Source of the DNA: Bacteroidales bacterium
GTDB lineage: Bacteria; Bacteroidota; Bacteroidia; Bacteroidales; UBA932
NCBI GenBank assembly: GCA_017551425.1
Contig: JAFZLQ010000110.1
Coordinates: forward strand, 1-15,112
Length of the DNA stretch: 15,112 nucleotides
Reading direction: 5' to 3'
In this document: piece after piece, positions 1-6,351 of the stretch
Layout: each line of letters starts with the position of its first letter
Position numbering within the stretch: position 1 is the first letter of the stretch
Position numbers and translations under genes: made by a program
Notes under the pieces: generated by a model
The model's input: only the letters and a program-made list of their open reading frames with translations
What the model was told of the DNA's origin: nothing
Database searches by the model: none

Positions 1-13
1 ATAATCCGGGAAG

Positions 14-43
14 TGTGCGTAAAAACTGTGCGTAATTTCGTAA
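14..43. repeat. Short direct repeats just beyond the tRNA-Gln 3' end
   Basis: A 9-bp word, TGTGCGTAA, occurs at 14-22 and again at 27-35, and a shorter form TTCGTAA follows at 37-43. The repeats lie 25 bp beyond the 3' end of the tRNA-Gln gene. I see no gene in positions 1-67. Short repeats next to a tRNA 3' end can be recombinase arm sites of an integrated element, but no integrase or second attachment site is visible here, so the role is open. Confidence 0.35.
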
Positions 44-67
44 CCCCTTGATTACCAATGTAAATTG

Positions 68-138
68 TTGAGATAGAAGGACTCGAACCCTCACTGACAG
101 AGCCAGAATCTGTAGTGCTACCATTACACCATATCTCA
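68..138 (-). tRNA. tRNA-Gln (anticodon CUG)
   Basis: The minus strand folds into a complete cloverleaf of 71 nt. The acceptor stem is TGAGATA paired with TATCTCA (132-138 with 69-75), followed by an A discriminator at 68. The D arm has a 3-bp GTG/CAC stem. The anticodon stem is ACAGA/TCTGT around the loop TTCTGGC, giving anticodon CTG, which reads the glutamine codon CAG. The T arm is GAGGG-TTCGAGT-CCTTC with one G-U pair. The acceptor and anticodon arms resemble Bacteroidota tRNA-Gln as I remember it. No 3' CCA is encoded (the next bases are CAA), so it must be added after transcription. A promoter lies directly upstream at 151-181, so the gene appears to be transcribed on its own. Confidence 0.95.
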
Positions 139-150
139 ATGTTGGGACTG

Positions 151-181
151 CAAAGGTACAATTCTTTTGATAAATTGCAAA
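151..181 (-). promoter_or_regulatory. Bacteroidota-type promoter for tRNA-Gln
   Basis: On the minus strand a -33 element TTTG (178-181) is followed by a 19-nt spacer and a -7 element TACCTTTG (151-158). This matches the Bacteroidota primary sigma factor consensus TTTG-N19..21-TAnnTTTG. Transcription would start a few bases downstream of 151, leaving roughly a 9-nt leader before the tRNA 5' end at 138. The -33 element ends 2 bp short of the ispF stop codon (183-185). Confidence 0.85.
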
Positions 182-182
182 A

Positions 183-662
183 TTATTTTGCAGCAATCAA
201 CACAACTGCCCAAACTTCGCAGCCTTCGCCCCTTCCAACGAATCCCAGACGCTCCGTGGTGGTGGCTTTGACGCTCACCGCATCTGCACCCACGCCGCAC
301 ACTCCGGCCAGGCATTCACGCATCTGAGGCACCAGAAAACCGATCTTCGGCGCCTGCAGGGCGATCGTGATATCGGCGTTCACCAGCTCCCAGCCTTTCT
401 CCCGCACCAGGGTCATCACCCTGGCGAGGAGGATCTTGCTGTCTATACCGGCAAACTCGTCGGATGTGTCGGGAAACAGGTGGCCGATGTCGCCGAGGGC
501 GAGGGCGCCAAGGAGCGCGTCGCACAGGGCGTGGATGGCCACGTCACCGTCGGAATGGGCGACGAAGCCCACGGGAGATGGCACCTGCACTCCGCAGAGC
601 CACATGGGGAGACCCTCGCGGAGTTGGTGAACGTCGTATCCTTGGCCTATACGGAATTGCAT
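183..662 (-). CDS. ispF: 2-C-methyl-D-erythritol 2,4-cyclodiphosphate synthase IspF
   Basis: IspF is a cytosolic trimeric enzyme of the MEP isoprenoid pathway. It cyclises the CDP-methylerythritol phosphate intermediate to ME-cPP with release of CMP. The 159-residue length is normal for the family. The metal ligands are visible as Asp10 and His12 in GYDVH and His44. HSDGD spans 36-40, DIGHLFPDT 58-66, KATTTERLGF 132-141 and GRGEG 143-147, so all active-site signatures are intact. The ATG at 660-662 places GYDVH at the usual distance from the N-terminus. No TAnnTTTG box is visible in the 267-bp gap upstream, so its promoter is either unusual or hidden among the repeats at 696-923. The tRNA-Gln promoter follows its stop codon. 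Confidence 0.97.
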   Translation of the reverse strand: MQFRIGQGYDVHQLREGLPMWLCGVQVPSPVGFVAHSDGDVAIHALCDALLGALALGDIGHLFPDTSDEFAGIDSKILLARVMTLVREKGWELVNADITIALQAPKIGFLVPQMRECLAGVCGVGADAVSVKATTTERLGFVGRGEGCEVWAVVLIAAK

Positions 663-695
663 ACGTTTAGAGATTCTTCGACTCGCTTCGCTCGC

Positions 696-810
696 TCAGA
701 ATGACAGAGGGAGGCTTCACTTATAATGACAAAAGGGCGCTCAGAATGACAGAGGAAAACTCAGACTGACAGAGGAAAACTCAGACTGACAGAGGAAAAC
801 TCAGACTGAC
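696..810. repeat. 20-bp tandem repeat array in the ispF-rnfA gap
   Basis: The 20-bp unit TCAGACTGACAGAGGAAAAC occurs at 761-780 and 781-800, with a one-base variant (TCAGAATGAC start) at 741-760 and a half copy at 801-810. A more diverged copy begins at 696 (TCAGAATGACAGAGG), separated by a 25-bp variable stretch that contains another AATGAC. Just before it, at 676-700, lies a CT/CG-rich stretch with repeated CTCGCTTCG. The array runs directly into the left arm of the palindromic element at 808, sharing its last GAC. There is no open frame of note and no spacer sequence between units. Confidence 0.85.
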
Positions 811-923
811 AACCGGTAGACTATTCTGCAAACCTGTAGCCACCCTCGGCTCCATAAGAGGGAGGGGCCCATTTATGGGAGGGGTCGCGAAGCGACGGTT
901 TGCAGAAAAGTCTACCGGTTGTC
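808..923. repeat. Palindromic structured element, copy 1 (intergenic)
   Basis: Two 27-bp arms, 808-834 and 897-923, are inverted repeats with one mismatch (position 823). The 62-bp centre contains a small hairpin AGCC/GGCT with a 6-nt loop (838-851), GGGAGGGGCCC (860-870), a hairpin CCCAT/ATGGG with a 2-nt loop (868-879), GGGAGGG (877-883) and a hairpin GTCGC/GCGAC with loop GAA (884-896). A second copy with the same centre but quite different arms lies at 11574-11702. This copy begins 6 bp after the rnfA stop codon, so its long stem may also end or stabilise the rnf transcript, although no T-run follows as in a standard intrinsic terminator. It encodes no protein that I can support. Confidence 0.85.
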
Positions 924-929
924 TAATCA

Positions 930-1529
930 TTACACGATTCCGGAAAATCCGAGGAACGCCAATGCCATGATTCCCACGGTGATGAAGGCGATGGGGAGCC
1001 CCTTGAAGGCGGCGGGCACGTTGCTGCGGGCAAGCTGCTCGCGCATGCCGGCGAAGAGCACCATGGCCAGGCCGTAGCCGAGGGAAGTCGCTATTGCATA
1101 GACGGTTGCCTCGGCAAGGTTCATCATGTGAGGGCCGCTGCCGAAGTTGAACTCCTTGGACACCACGGTGATGGCGACGCCAAGCACGGCGCAGTTGGTG
1201 GTGATGAGCGGCAGGAAGATACCCAGGGCCTGATACAGCGACGGGCTGATCTTCTTCAGCACGATCTCCACCATCTGCACGAGGGACGCGATCACCAGGA
1301 TGAACGCGATGGTCTGCAGGAACTCAAGGCCGAAGGGCACCAGGAGATAGCGGTTCAACAGATAGGTGACCACGGTAGCCAGCGTGATGACAAAGCATAC
1401 TGCGCCTGACATGCCGGTGGCGGTGGACAGCTTGTTGGAGACTCCCAGGAAGGGACATACTCCGAGGAACTGCGCAAGGACGATGTTGTTGACGAACACC
1501 GCCGAAACGATTATGAGCAAATATTCCAT
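930..1529 (-). CDS. rnfA: Rnf complex subunit RnfA (membrane)
   Basis: RnfA is an integral inner-membrane subunit of the Rnf ferredoxin:NAD+ oxidoreductase, homologous to NqrE, and belongs to the ion-translocating core. The protein has 199 residues and is hydrophobic throughout, with about six membrane segments. The N-terminus MEYLLIIVSAVFVNNIVLAQ and the nearby GVCPFLG are characteristic of RnfA, as is LPLITTNCAVLG in the middle; cysteines in such repeats bind the membrane iron-sulfur centre of Rnf/Nqr. It is the last gene of the unit: the start is 2 nt beyond the rnfE stop, and the palindromic element at 808-923 follows its stop codon. Confidence 0.96.
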   Translation of the reverse strand: MEYLLIIVSAVFVNNIVLAQFLGVCPFLGVSNKLSTATGMSGAVCFVITLATVVTYLLNRYLLVPFGLEFLQTIAFILVIASLVQMVEIVLKKISPSLYQALGIFLPLITTNCAVLGVAITVVSKEFNFGSGPHMMNLAEATVYAIATSLGYGLAMVLFAGMREQLARSNVPAAFKGLPIAFITVGIMALAFLGFSGIV

Positions 1530-1531
1530 AA

Positions 1532-2113
1532 CTATCTCTTGGCCAATTTGTTGAACAATACCATCAGGTACCCGAGAACGATGAATGCACCGGGTGCCAT
1601 CACAAAGGCGAGGATGCCGTCGCCGGCGATGAACTTCCAGCCGAACACGCTTCCGCTGCCAAGGATCTCACGCACTATGCCGATCACCATGAGCGAAACC
1701 GTAAAGCCGAGTCCGATGCCTATGCCGTCCAGGGCCGAATCGCCTACCGAATTCTTGTTGGCAAAGGCCTCTGCACGGCCCAGGACGATGCAGTTCACCA
1801 CGATGAGTGGAATGAACAGGCCCAGGGTTTCATATACCTCGGGCACGTAAGCCTGCATGAGAAGCTGCAACAGGGTAACGAACGTGGCGATAACCACGAT
1901 GTAAACCGGAATATGCACCTTGTCCGGCACCAGCGGGGCAATCAAAGAAATGACTATATTGCTGAGAATCAGCACGAACATGGTCGCAAGACCCATTTCC
2001 AGGCCGTTCATGGCGCTGGTCGTGGTAGCGAGCGTGGGGCACATGCCGAGCACCAGCACGAATGTAGGGTTCTCCTTGAGAAATCCCTTTGTAATCAAAC
2101 CCAACTTACTCAT
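1532..2113 (-). CDS. rnfE: Rnf complex subunit RnfE (membrane)
   Basis: RnfE is the NqrD-type membrane subunit and pairs with RnfA to form the pseudo-symmetric core of the Rnf pump. The 193-residue protein has about six hydrophobic segments. The N-terminal KGFLKENPTFVLVLGMCPTLA and the later FIPLIVVNCIVLGRAEAF are family hallmarks and carry the conserved cysteines proposed to hold an iron-sulfur cluster between RnfA and RnfE. The start ATG (2111-2113) overlaps the rnfG stop by 8 nt as ATGAGTAA, so ribosomes can pass from one frame to the next. The rnfA start lies 2 nt after its stop. Confidence 0.96.
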   Translation of the reverse strand: MSKLGLITKGFLKENPTFVLVLGMCPTLATTTSAMNGLEMGLATMFVLILSNIVISLIAPLVPDKVHIPVYIVVIATFVTLLQLLMQAYVPEVYETLGLFIPLIVVNCIVLGRAEAFANKNSVGDSALDGIGIGLGFTVSLMVIGIVREILGSGSVFGWKFIAGDGILAFVMAPGAFIVLGYLMVLFNKLAKR

Positions 2114-2660
2114 CGCCCTTCAGTTTAAGATAAACGTTGTAAGCGTTAGCAATCGCCGCGGTGTAGGCCCTGGAGGTGATGGTGGAAGCGGTAATGGCAT
2201 CCACCTCGCCGCCGTCCTTGCGGACCGCGAGTTTGCGCGCTGCGGGATCCCAGCCTTTGAACTGGTCTATGAAGGAAGTCTCTGTGGTGCACTTGGCGCC
2301 GAGGCCCGGAGTCTCGCTGTGCGAGAGCACTACCGAGTTGACCACCAGGCCGCTGCCGTCGATGCCGACCATCAGCGTAAGGGGGCCGCCGAAGCCCGCC
2401 ACGGAAGAAATCACGGCGATGCCGGATCCGGGAACGTCGTAATAGGAATACTCGACTCCCCCGGCCTCTACCGACTTGAGTTCGGGCTGCACGGAGAACT
2501 CGGGAAGTACGCGGGCGATGGAAGCCGCCGTCTTTGCGGCCTGCGCCTCTGCGATGGGACCGCTGGTCATGGCGTACACGCCGCCCAGAAGGGCCGAGCA
2601 CACGAGACACACGGCCGTGAGGCTCAATGCCATGTTTACGAGATTGGATTTAGCTGCCAT
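2106..2660 (-). CDS. rnfG: Rnf complex subunit RnfG (FMN-binding)
   Basis: RnfG is homologous to NqrC, anchored by one N-terminal membrane helix (about 8-31) with a soluble domain outside the inner membrane that carries covalent FMN. HSETPGLG is at 114-121. The flavinylation site, usually S/T-G-A-T-x-T, reads TASTIT at 157-162, so Thr160 is the likely attachment residue, with Ala and Ser in place of the usual Gly and Ala. The length of 184 residues is normal. The gene starts 2 nt after the rnfD stop (its stop codon begins at 2663) and overlaps rnfE by 8 nt. Flavin transfer to this site needs an ApbE-type enzyme, which is not in the window. Confidence 0.94.
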   Translation of the reverse strand: MAAKSNLVNMALSLTAVCLVCSALLGGVYAMTSGPIAEAQAAKTAASIARVLPEFSVQPELKSVEAGGVEYSYYDVPGSGIAVISSVAGFGGPLTLMVGIDGSGLVVNSVVLSHSETPGLGAKCTTETSFIDQFKGWDPAARKLAVRKDGGEVDAITASTITSRAYTAAIANAYNVYLKLKGDE

Positions 2661-2662
2661 AT

Positions 2663-3646
2663 CTATGCCCTCCCGTACTTTTTCTGGTGGAACGCCCTGT
2701 TGATGAGCGGAACGAAGCAGTTCATGATGAGAATGGCGAACGACATTCCCTCAGGATACGAGCCGAAGTAGCGTATCATCATGACTATCACGCCGATACC
2801 GACGCCGAACACCACTCCGCCCCAGTTGCTCATGGGAGACGTCACATAGTCGGTGGCCATGAAGAGGGCGCCGAGCAGCACGCCGCCGGTGAGCAGGTTG
2901 AAGCCTATGCCGGTGTAATGCGCGGGATCGACCGCATTGAACACGCCGGAGATCAGGGTGATGGTAAGGATTATGCTGAGCGGGATCCAGGGCTTGACTA
3001 CCCTGCGGATCAGCAGGTAGCAGAAGCCGACGATCAGCGCTATTGCGGAAATCTCACCGGCGGAGCCGCCGATGTCGCGCAGCAGCATGCCCATGCTCAG
3101 TTCGTGGGACGCAAGGATGTCGGGAATGGTGGAACCGGACTTGAGGCCCTCCTTGATGATGGAAAGCGGGGTGGAACCGGTAACCGCATCGACAGCGCTG
3201 AACGAACGTACAGGCATCGTCCAGTTGGTCATCTGCACCGGGAACGACACCAGCAGGAACACGCGTCCGGTGATTGCCGGGTTGAAGATGTTCTGCCCGA
3301 GGCCGCCGAAGGACATCTTTGCCACTCCGATGGCCACCAGCGCGCCAATGAACACTATCCACCAGGGAGTGGTGCAGGGCAGGTTCATGGCCAGCAGCAG
3401 ACCGGTTACGAGCGCCGACGAGCCGTTGAAAAGCGAGGGACGCTTGAAAAGGAAGCGTGCGATGAGCCACTCGAGCCCGACGCAGCTTATGCAGCTGATT
3501 GCGAGCACAAGAAGCTCCGACCATCCGTAGAACAGGAACGAGACAAGTATCGCGGGCACCAGCGCAATGATCACATCACGCATGATTCCGTCCGTTGATG
3601 CGGGGGAATGGAGGTGCGGCGAAGGGGAAACAATAACTTTATCCAT
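2663..3646 (-). CDS. rnfD: Rnf complex subunit RnfD (membrane flavoprotein)
   Basis: RnfD is the NqrB-type membrane subunit and carries a covalent FMN. The 327-residue protein begins VSPSPHLHSP, typical of RnfD, and has eight to ten hydrophobic segments. Family motifs are FNGSSALVTGLLLAMNLP (73-90), FGGLGQNIFNPA (113-124) and FMATDYVTSPMSNWG (262-276). The flavin site is TGSTPLS at 156-162, with Thr159 as the probable attachment residue. It lies 8 nt downstream of rnfC and 2 nt upstream of rnfG within the operon. The family assignment is firm; the exact number of membrane segments is estimated by eye. Confidence 0.96.
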   Translation of the reverse strand: MDKVIVSPSPHLHSPASTDGIMRDVIIALVPAILVSFLFYGWSELLVLAISCISCVGLEWLIARFLFKRPSLFNGSSALVTGLLLAMNLPCTTPWWIVFIGALVAIGVAKMSFGGLGQNIFNPAITGRVFLLVSFPVQMTNWTMPVRSFSAVDAVTGSTPLSIIKEGLKSGSTIPDILASHELSMGMLLRDIGGSAGEISAIALIVGFCYLLIRRVVKPWIPLSIILTITLISGVFNAVDPAHYTGIGFNLLTGGVLLGALFMATDYVTSPMSNWGGVVFGVGIGVIVMMIRYFGSYPEGMSFAILIMNCFVPLINRAFHQKKYGRA

Positions 3647-3654
3647 AGGTTCCG

Positions 3655-5004
3655 TTATTTTTTAGCGTTTCTTGCCCTGATGACCGCCATCACCTGGCCC
3701 TTGGCCTGGCGGATGTTGTCCAACAGGGGGATGTAGGCGGGACAGCTGTACTGGCAGCAACCGCATTCAATGCAATCCTGTGCGGCGTTCTGCTCGAGGG
3801 CGGGCACGTCGCCGGCCGCATAGAGCGACTTGAGAAGGAAAGGCTCGAGGCCCATGGGGCAGGCGTCTGCGCAGCGTCCGCAGCGTATGCAGTTGCCCTC
3901 GGGCCTGCGCTCGGTTGCGCCTCCCAGATAGAGGATGGACGAGGAACCCTTGACGGTGGTGGCATCGAGATTTGCGATGGCCTTGCCCATCATGGGACCT
4001 CCGCTCACCATCTTGACGGCTCCCTCGGGAATGCCGCCGGCGTACTCGGCGATGAACGACAGAGGCACGCCGATGCGGAAGAGGTAGTTGTGCTGCTTCT
4101 CCACGGGGAGGCAGTCTCCGGTGACCGTCAGCACATTGGTAATCAAAGGCTTGTTCTTCTGCACAGCCTCATATACGGCGAGCGAGGTGGCGACGTTCTG
4201 CACCACGGCGCCCACGTCTATGGGCAGGCCGCCGGACTTTACCTGACGGTGCATCACGGCGTCTATGAGCTGTTTCTCACCGCCCTGCGGGTAACGCTTC
4301 CTGAGCACCGCAACCTCCATCTTGGGATATCCCAGCCTGGCGACGGATGCGCGTGCCGCGGCGATGGCCTCGGGCTTGTTCTCCTCTATGCCGATGACGC
4401 AGCGGCAGCCTCCGAGCACCTTCTGCATGATGGCGGCGCCCACGACTATCTCGTCTGTACGCTCAAGCAGGATGCGGTAGTCGCTGGTGAGGAAGGGCTC
4501 GCACTCGGCGCCGTTGAGAATGAGGCAGTCTGCGGTCTTTCCGGGCGGCGGATTGAGTTTGACGTGGGTGGGGAAGGTCGCGCCTCCGAGGCCCACCACG
4601 CCGTTCATCTTGATGCGGTCGAGGATGAAGTCCCTGTCTTCGGGGACCTTGGTCACGAGATCCGGGGTGAGGTCTATGCCCTCTGCCCACTCGTCACCCT
4701 CGACGGCAATCTCTATATGCATCTGGTTGAAGCCTGCGAGGTCTTTGCGGGGGCCGATGGACTTGACGGTACCGCTTGCCGGGGAGTGGATGTAGGCCGA
4801 TATGAATCCGCCGGGTTCGGCGATTATCTGGCCCGTCTTGACTGTGTCGCCCACTGCGACGACGGGCTTTGCCATCGCCCCAAGGTGCTGGAACATGGAT
4901 ACATACACCTTGTCTGGCAGAGGCAGGACCTCGATCTTGCGCTCGCGGGCAATCTTGCTGTCGGCGGGATGGATGCCGCCGATGGAGAATGTCAGTTTAG
5001 CCAT
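3655..5004 (-). CDS. rnfC: Rnf complex subunit RnfC (NADH/FMN and 4Fe-4S)
   Basis: RnfC is the peripheral cytoplasmic subunit that exchanges electrons with NAD(H) through FMN and iron-sulfur clusters. Of the 449 residues, the first 80 form the barrel-sandwich region (GDTVKTGQIIAE and SPASGTVKSI). The nucleotide-binding part shows GVVGLGGATFPTHVK and ILNGAECEPFLTSD. Two 4Fe-4S motifs stand near the C-terminus, at Cys372/375/378/382 and Cys411/414/417/421. The start ATG (5002-5004) overlaps the rnfB stop by 8 nt as ATGGCTAA and has an AAGGAGG sequence 6 nt upstream. The protein lacks the long alanine-rich C-terminal tail seen in some proteobacterial RnfC proteins. Confidence 0.97.
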   Translation of the reverse strand: MAKLTFSIGGIHPADSKIARERKIEVLPLPDKVYVSMFQHLGAMAKPVVAVGDTVKTGQIIAEPGGFISAYIHSPASGTVKSIGPRKDLAGFNQMHIEIAVEGDEWAEGIDLTPDLVTKVPEDRDFILDRIKMNGVVGLGGATFPTHVKLNPPPGKTADCLILNGAECEPFLTSDYRILLERTDEIVVGAAIMQKVLGGCRCVIGIEENKPEAIAAARASVARLGYPKMEVAVLRKRYPQGGEKQLIDAVMHRQVKSGGLPIDVGAVVQNVATSLAVYEAVQKNKPLITNVLTVTGDCLPVEKQHNYLFRIGVPLSFIAEYAGGIPEGAVKMVSGGPMMGKAIANLDATTVKGSSSILYLGGATERRPEGNCIRCGRCADACPMGLEPFLLKSLYAAGDVPALEQNAAQDCIECGCCQYSCPAYIPLLDNIRQAKGQVMAVIRARNAKK

Positions 5005-5947
5005 TGCTTTCCTCCTTTTTTACTTCTGCTTCCGCGGGCTTCGCCGCTTCCGCCGCGGCTTTTGCGGCCTCGGCTGCCTTTGCCTTGCGGTCTGCAATGC
5101 GTTTCTTGACGGCGTCTTTGTCAAGCTCTTTGGGGAAGCCTGTGCCATGGATGGCGCCGGTGGGGCATACGGCCTCGCACTCGCGGCAGAGCTTGCACTT
5201 GGTGTAGTCGATGTAGGCGACGTTGTCCGCCACGGTGATGGCGCCGTGGGTACAGGTCTTCTCGCACAGGCCGCAGCCTATGCAGGCCGATGCGCAAGCC
5301 TTGCGGGCGACGGGGCCCTTCTCCTTGTTGACGCAGCTGACGTACTCCCTCATGCCTCTGGGGCCCTTGCCGCGAAGCTCGATGATGCGCTTGGGGCAGG
5401 CGGCCACGCACTTGCCGCAGGCGGTGCACTTGCTTTCATCGACCACCGGAAGGCCGGAGACGGGATCCATGCCGAGTGCTCCGAACTGGCAGGCGGCGAC
5501 GCAATCGCCGCAGCCCAGGCAGCCGAAGAGGCAACCGGTGTCTCCACCGTACAGGGCGGCCTTGACCTTGCAGCTCTGAGCTCCCTGATAGGTGTTGATG
5601 CGGGGACGGACGGCGCAGCTGCCGTTGCAGCGCACCACCGCCACAAGAGGGGCGGCCTCCTTCACCTCGCAACCGAGGATGGCGGCGACCTTCTTCATGA
5701 CATCGCTTCCGCCGACGGGACAGTAGTTGGCGTCGAGGTTGCCGGCCTTCACCGCGGCATCGGCGAATGCGCGGCATCCGGCGAACCCGCAGCCGCCGCA
5801 GTTGGCGCCGGGAAGGGTCTTTTCAATTTCGTCTATCCTGGGGTCTTCCTCAACCCGGAACTTCCTGGCGATCCAGAAGAGCACCAGACTCAGCAGCAGG
5901 CCGAGGACCGTAAGGACGACGACGGTCCAGATGATTGTATTGGTCAT
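4997..5947 (-). CDS. rnfB: Rnf complex subunit RnfB (ferredoxin-type, multiple 4Fe-4S)
   Basis: RnfB is the entry point for electrons from reduced ferredoxin. The frame is open to 6010, but the ATG at 5945-5947 is preferred: it gives MTNTIIWTVV followed at once by a membrane helix (about 5-27) and overlaps the upstream stop as ATGA. This makes 316 residues. Cys50/53/58/76 form the N-terminal 4Fe-4S motif. Further cysteine sets lie at 107-153, 174/177/180/184, 222/225/228/232 and 251/254/257/261, so five or more clusters are possible, more than in the short proteobacterial RnfB. Residues from about 285 form an Ala/Lys/Glu-rich tail. The rnfC start overlaps its stop. Confidence 0.96.
   Translation of the reverse strand: MTNTIIWTVVVLTVLGLLLSLVLFWIARKFRVEEDPRIDEIEKTLPGANCGGCGFAGCRAFADAAVKAGNLDANYCPVGGSDVMKKVAAILGCEVKEAAPLVAVVRCNGSCAVRPRINTYQGAQSCKVKAALYGGDTGCLFGCLGCGDCVAACQFGALGMDPVSGLPVVDESKCTACGKCVAACPKRIIELRGKGPRGMREYVSCVNKEKGPVARKACASACIGCGLCEKTCTHGAITVADNVAYIDYTKCKLCRECEAVCPTGAIHGTGFPKELDKDAVKKRIADRKAKAAEAAKAAAEAAKPAEAEVKKEESNG
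5011..5017 (-). promoter_or_regulatory. Shine-Dalgarno-like AAGGAGG before rnfC
   Basis: AAGGAGG ends 6 nt before the rnfC ATG, an ideal spacing for pairing with 16S rRNA. Bacteroidota usually start translation without such sites and rely on A/T-rich leaders, so a full match is uncommon. It lies within the last codons of rnfB (Lys-Lys-Glu-Glu), so it may also be a by-product of that charged tail. Confidence 0.45.
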
Positions 5948-6351
5948 TTCAGGTAAAATGTGTATTCTTTGCTTAACTTGCCCCGGAAGAGGAAGATAAC
6001 CAGGTAGCACAGCAGCACTGCGCCGATGGCTCCCAGGCCCGCCCAGAGCTCCCCTACGCCGGCTAAGTTGAGCGTGAAGAGCGTGACGAACAGCACCACC
6101 AGGGGCAGCCCGTAGGCTATGAAGACGGCCTTGTAGCCCATTGCCTTGCGCAGGGCCACCTCAACCTCGTCGCCCACCTTGCGGGGAATCCAGGCGCTGG
6201 TGCGCACCTGCACCTCCTTGACCTTGGCGTCTCCGAGGCTGCAGAGCCCCTTTGCATGGCAGGCCGAACAAGCAGACTCCGAGATTATCTCTATGGTGGT
6301 AATCTCGGGGTCTATGGCTGTGATTATTCCTTTATGGGTGATTTCCTCCAT
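5944..6351 (-). CDS. rseC: RseC/MucC-family membrane protein (SoxR-reducing system type)
   Basis: This family accompanies rnf/rsx genes in many bacteria; in Escherichia coli the member RseC acts with the Rsx proteins in resetting SoxR. The 135-residue protein has an N-terminal cytosolic domain with the typical cysteine pattern (Cys28, Cys31, Cys37 in CSACHAKGLC) and two membrane helices at about 76-97 and 103-122, ending in a short charged tail. Its start overlaps the dnaB stop by one base (TGATG), and its stop overlaps the rnfB start (ATGA), so it is embedded in the operon. A role in assembling or tuning the Rnf complex is likely from context; SoxR itself is not present here. Confidence 0.9.
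   Translation of the reverse strand: MEEITHKGIITAIDPEITTIEIISESACSACHAKGLCSLGDAKVKEVQVRTSAWIPRKVGDEVEVALRKAMGYKAVFIAYGLPLVVLFVTLFTLNLAGVGELWAGLGAIGAVLLCYLVIFLFRGKLSKEYTFYLK

Noticed and set aside
741..810. CRISPR-like array of 20-bp repeats
   Set aside because: The units are directly adjacent with no unique spacers, and no cas gene is present; it is a simple tandem repeat.
808..923. Simple intrinsic terminator of the rnf operon
   Set aside because: The stem is far longer than usual, the centre holds several extra hairpins, no T-run follows, and a sister copy lies within a coding sequence. A side role in 3'-end formation remains possible.
1920..5956. Long plus-strand open frames opposite the rnf genes (1920-2771, 2687-3598, 4090-5109, 4802-5956)
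   Set aside because: They are antisense to rnf genes with full family motifs, and their composition (runs of Ala, Gly, His, Asp without recognisable motifs) is what GC-rich codons produce on the opposite strand.
5948..6010. RnfB start at 6010, adding 21 residues
   Set aside because: The extension lies within the rseC coding sequence and precedes the natural MTNTIIW membrane anchor; the ATGA overlap at 5944-5947 is the better start.
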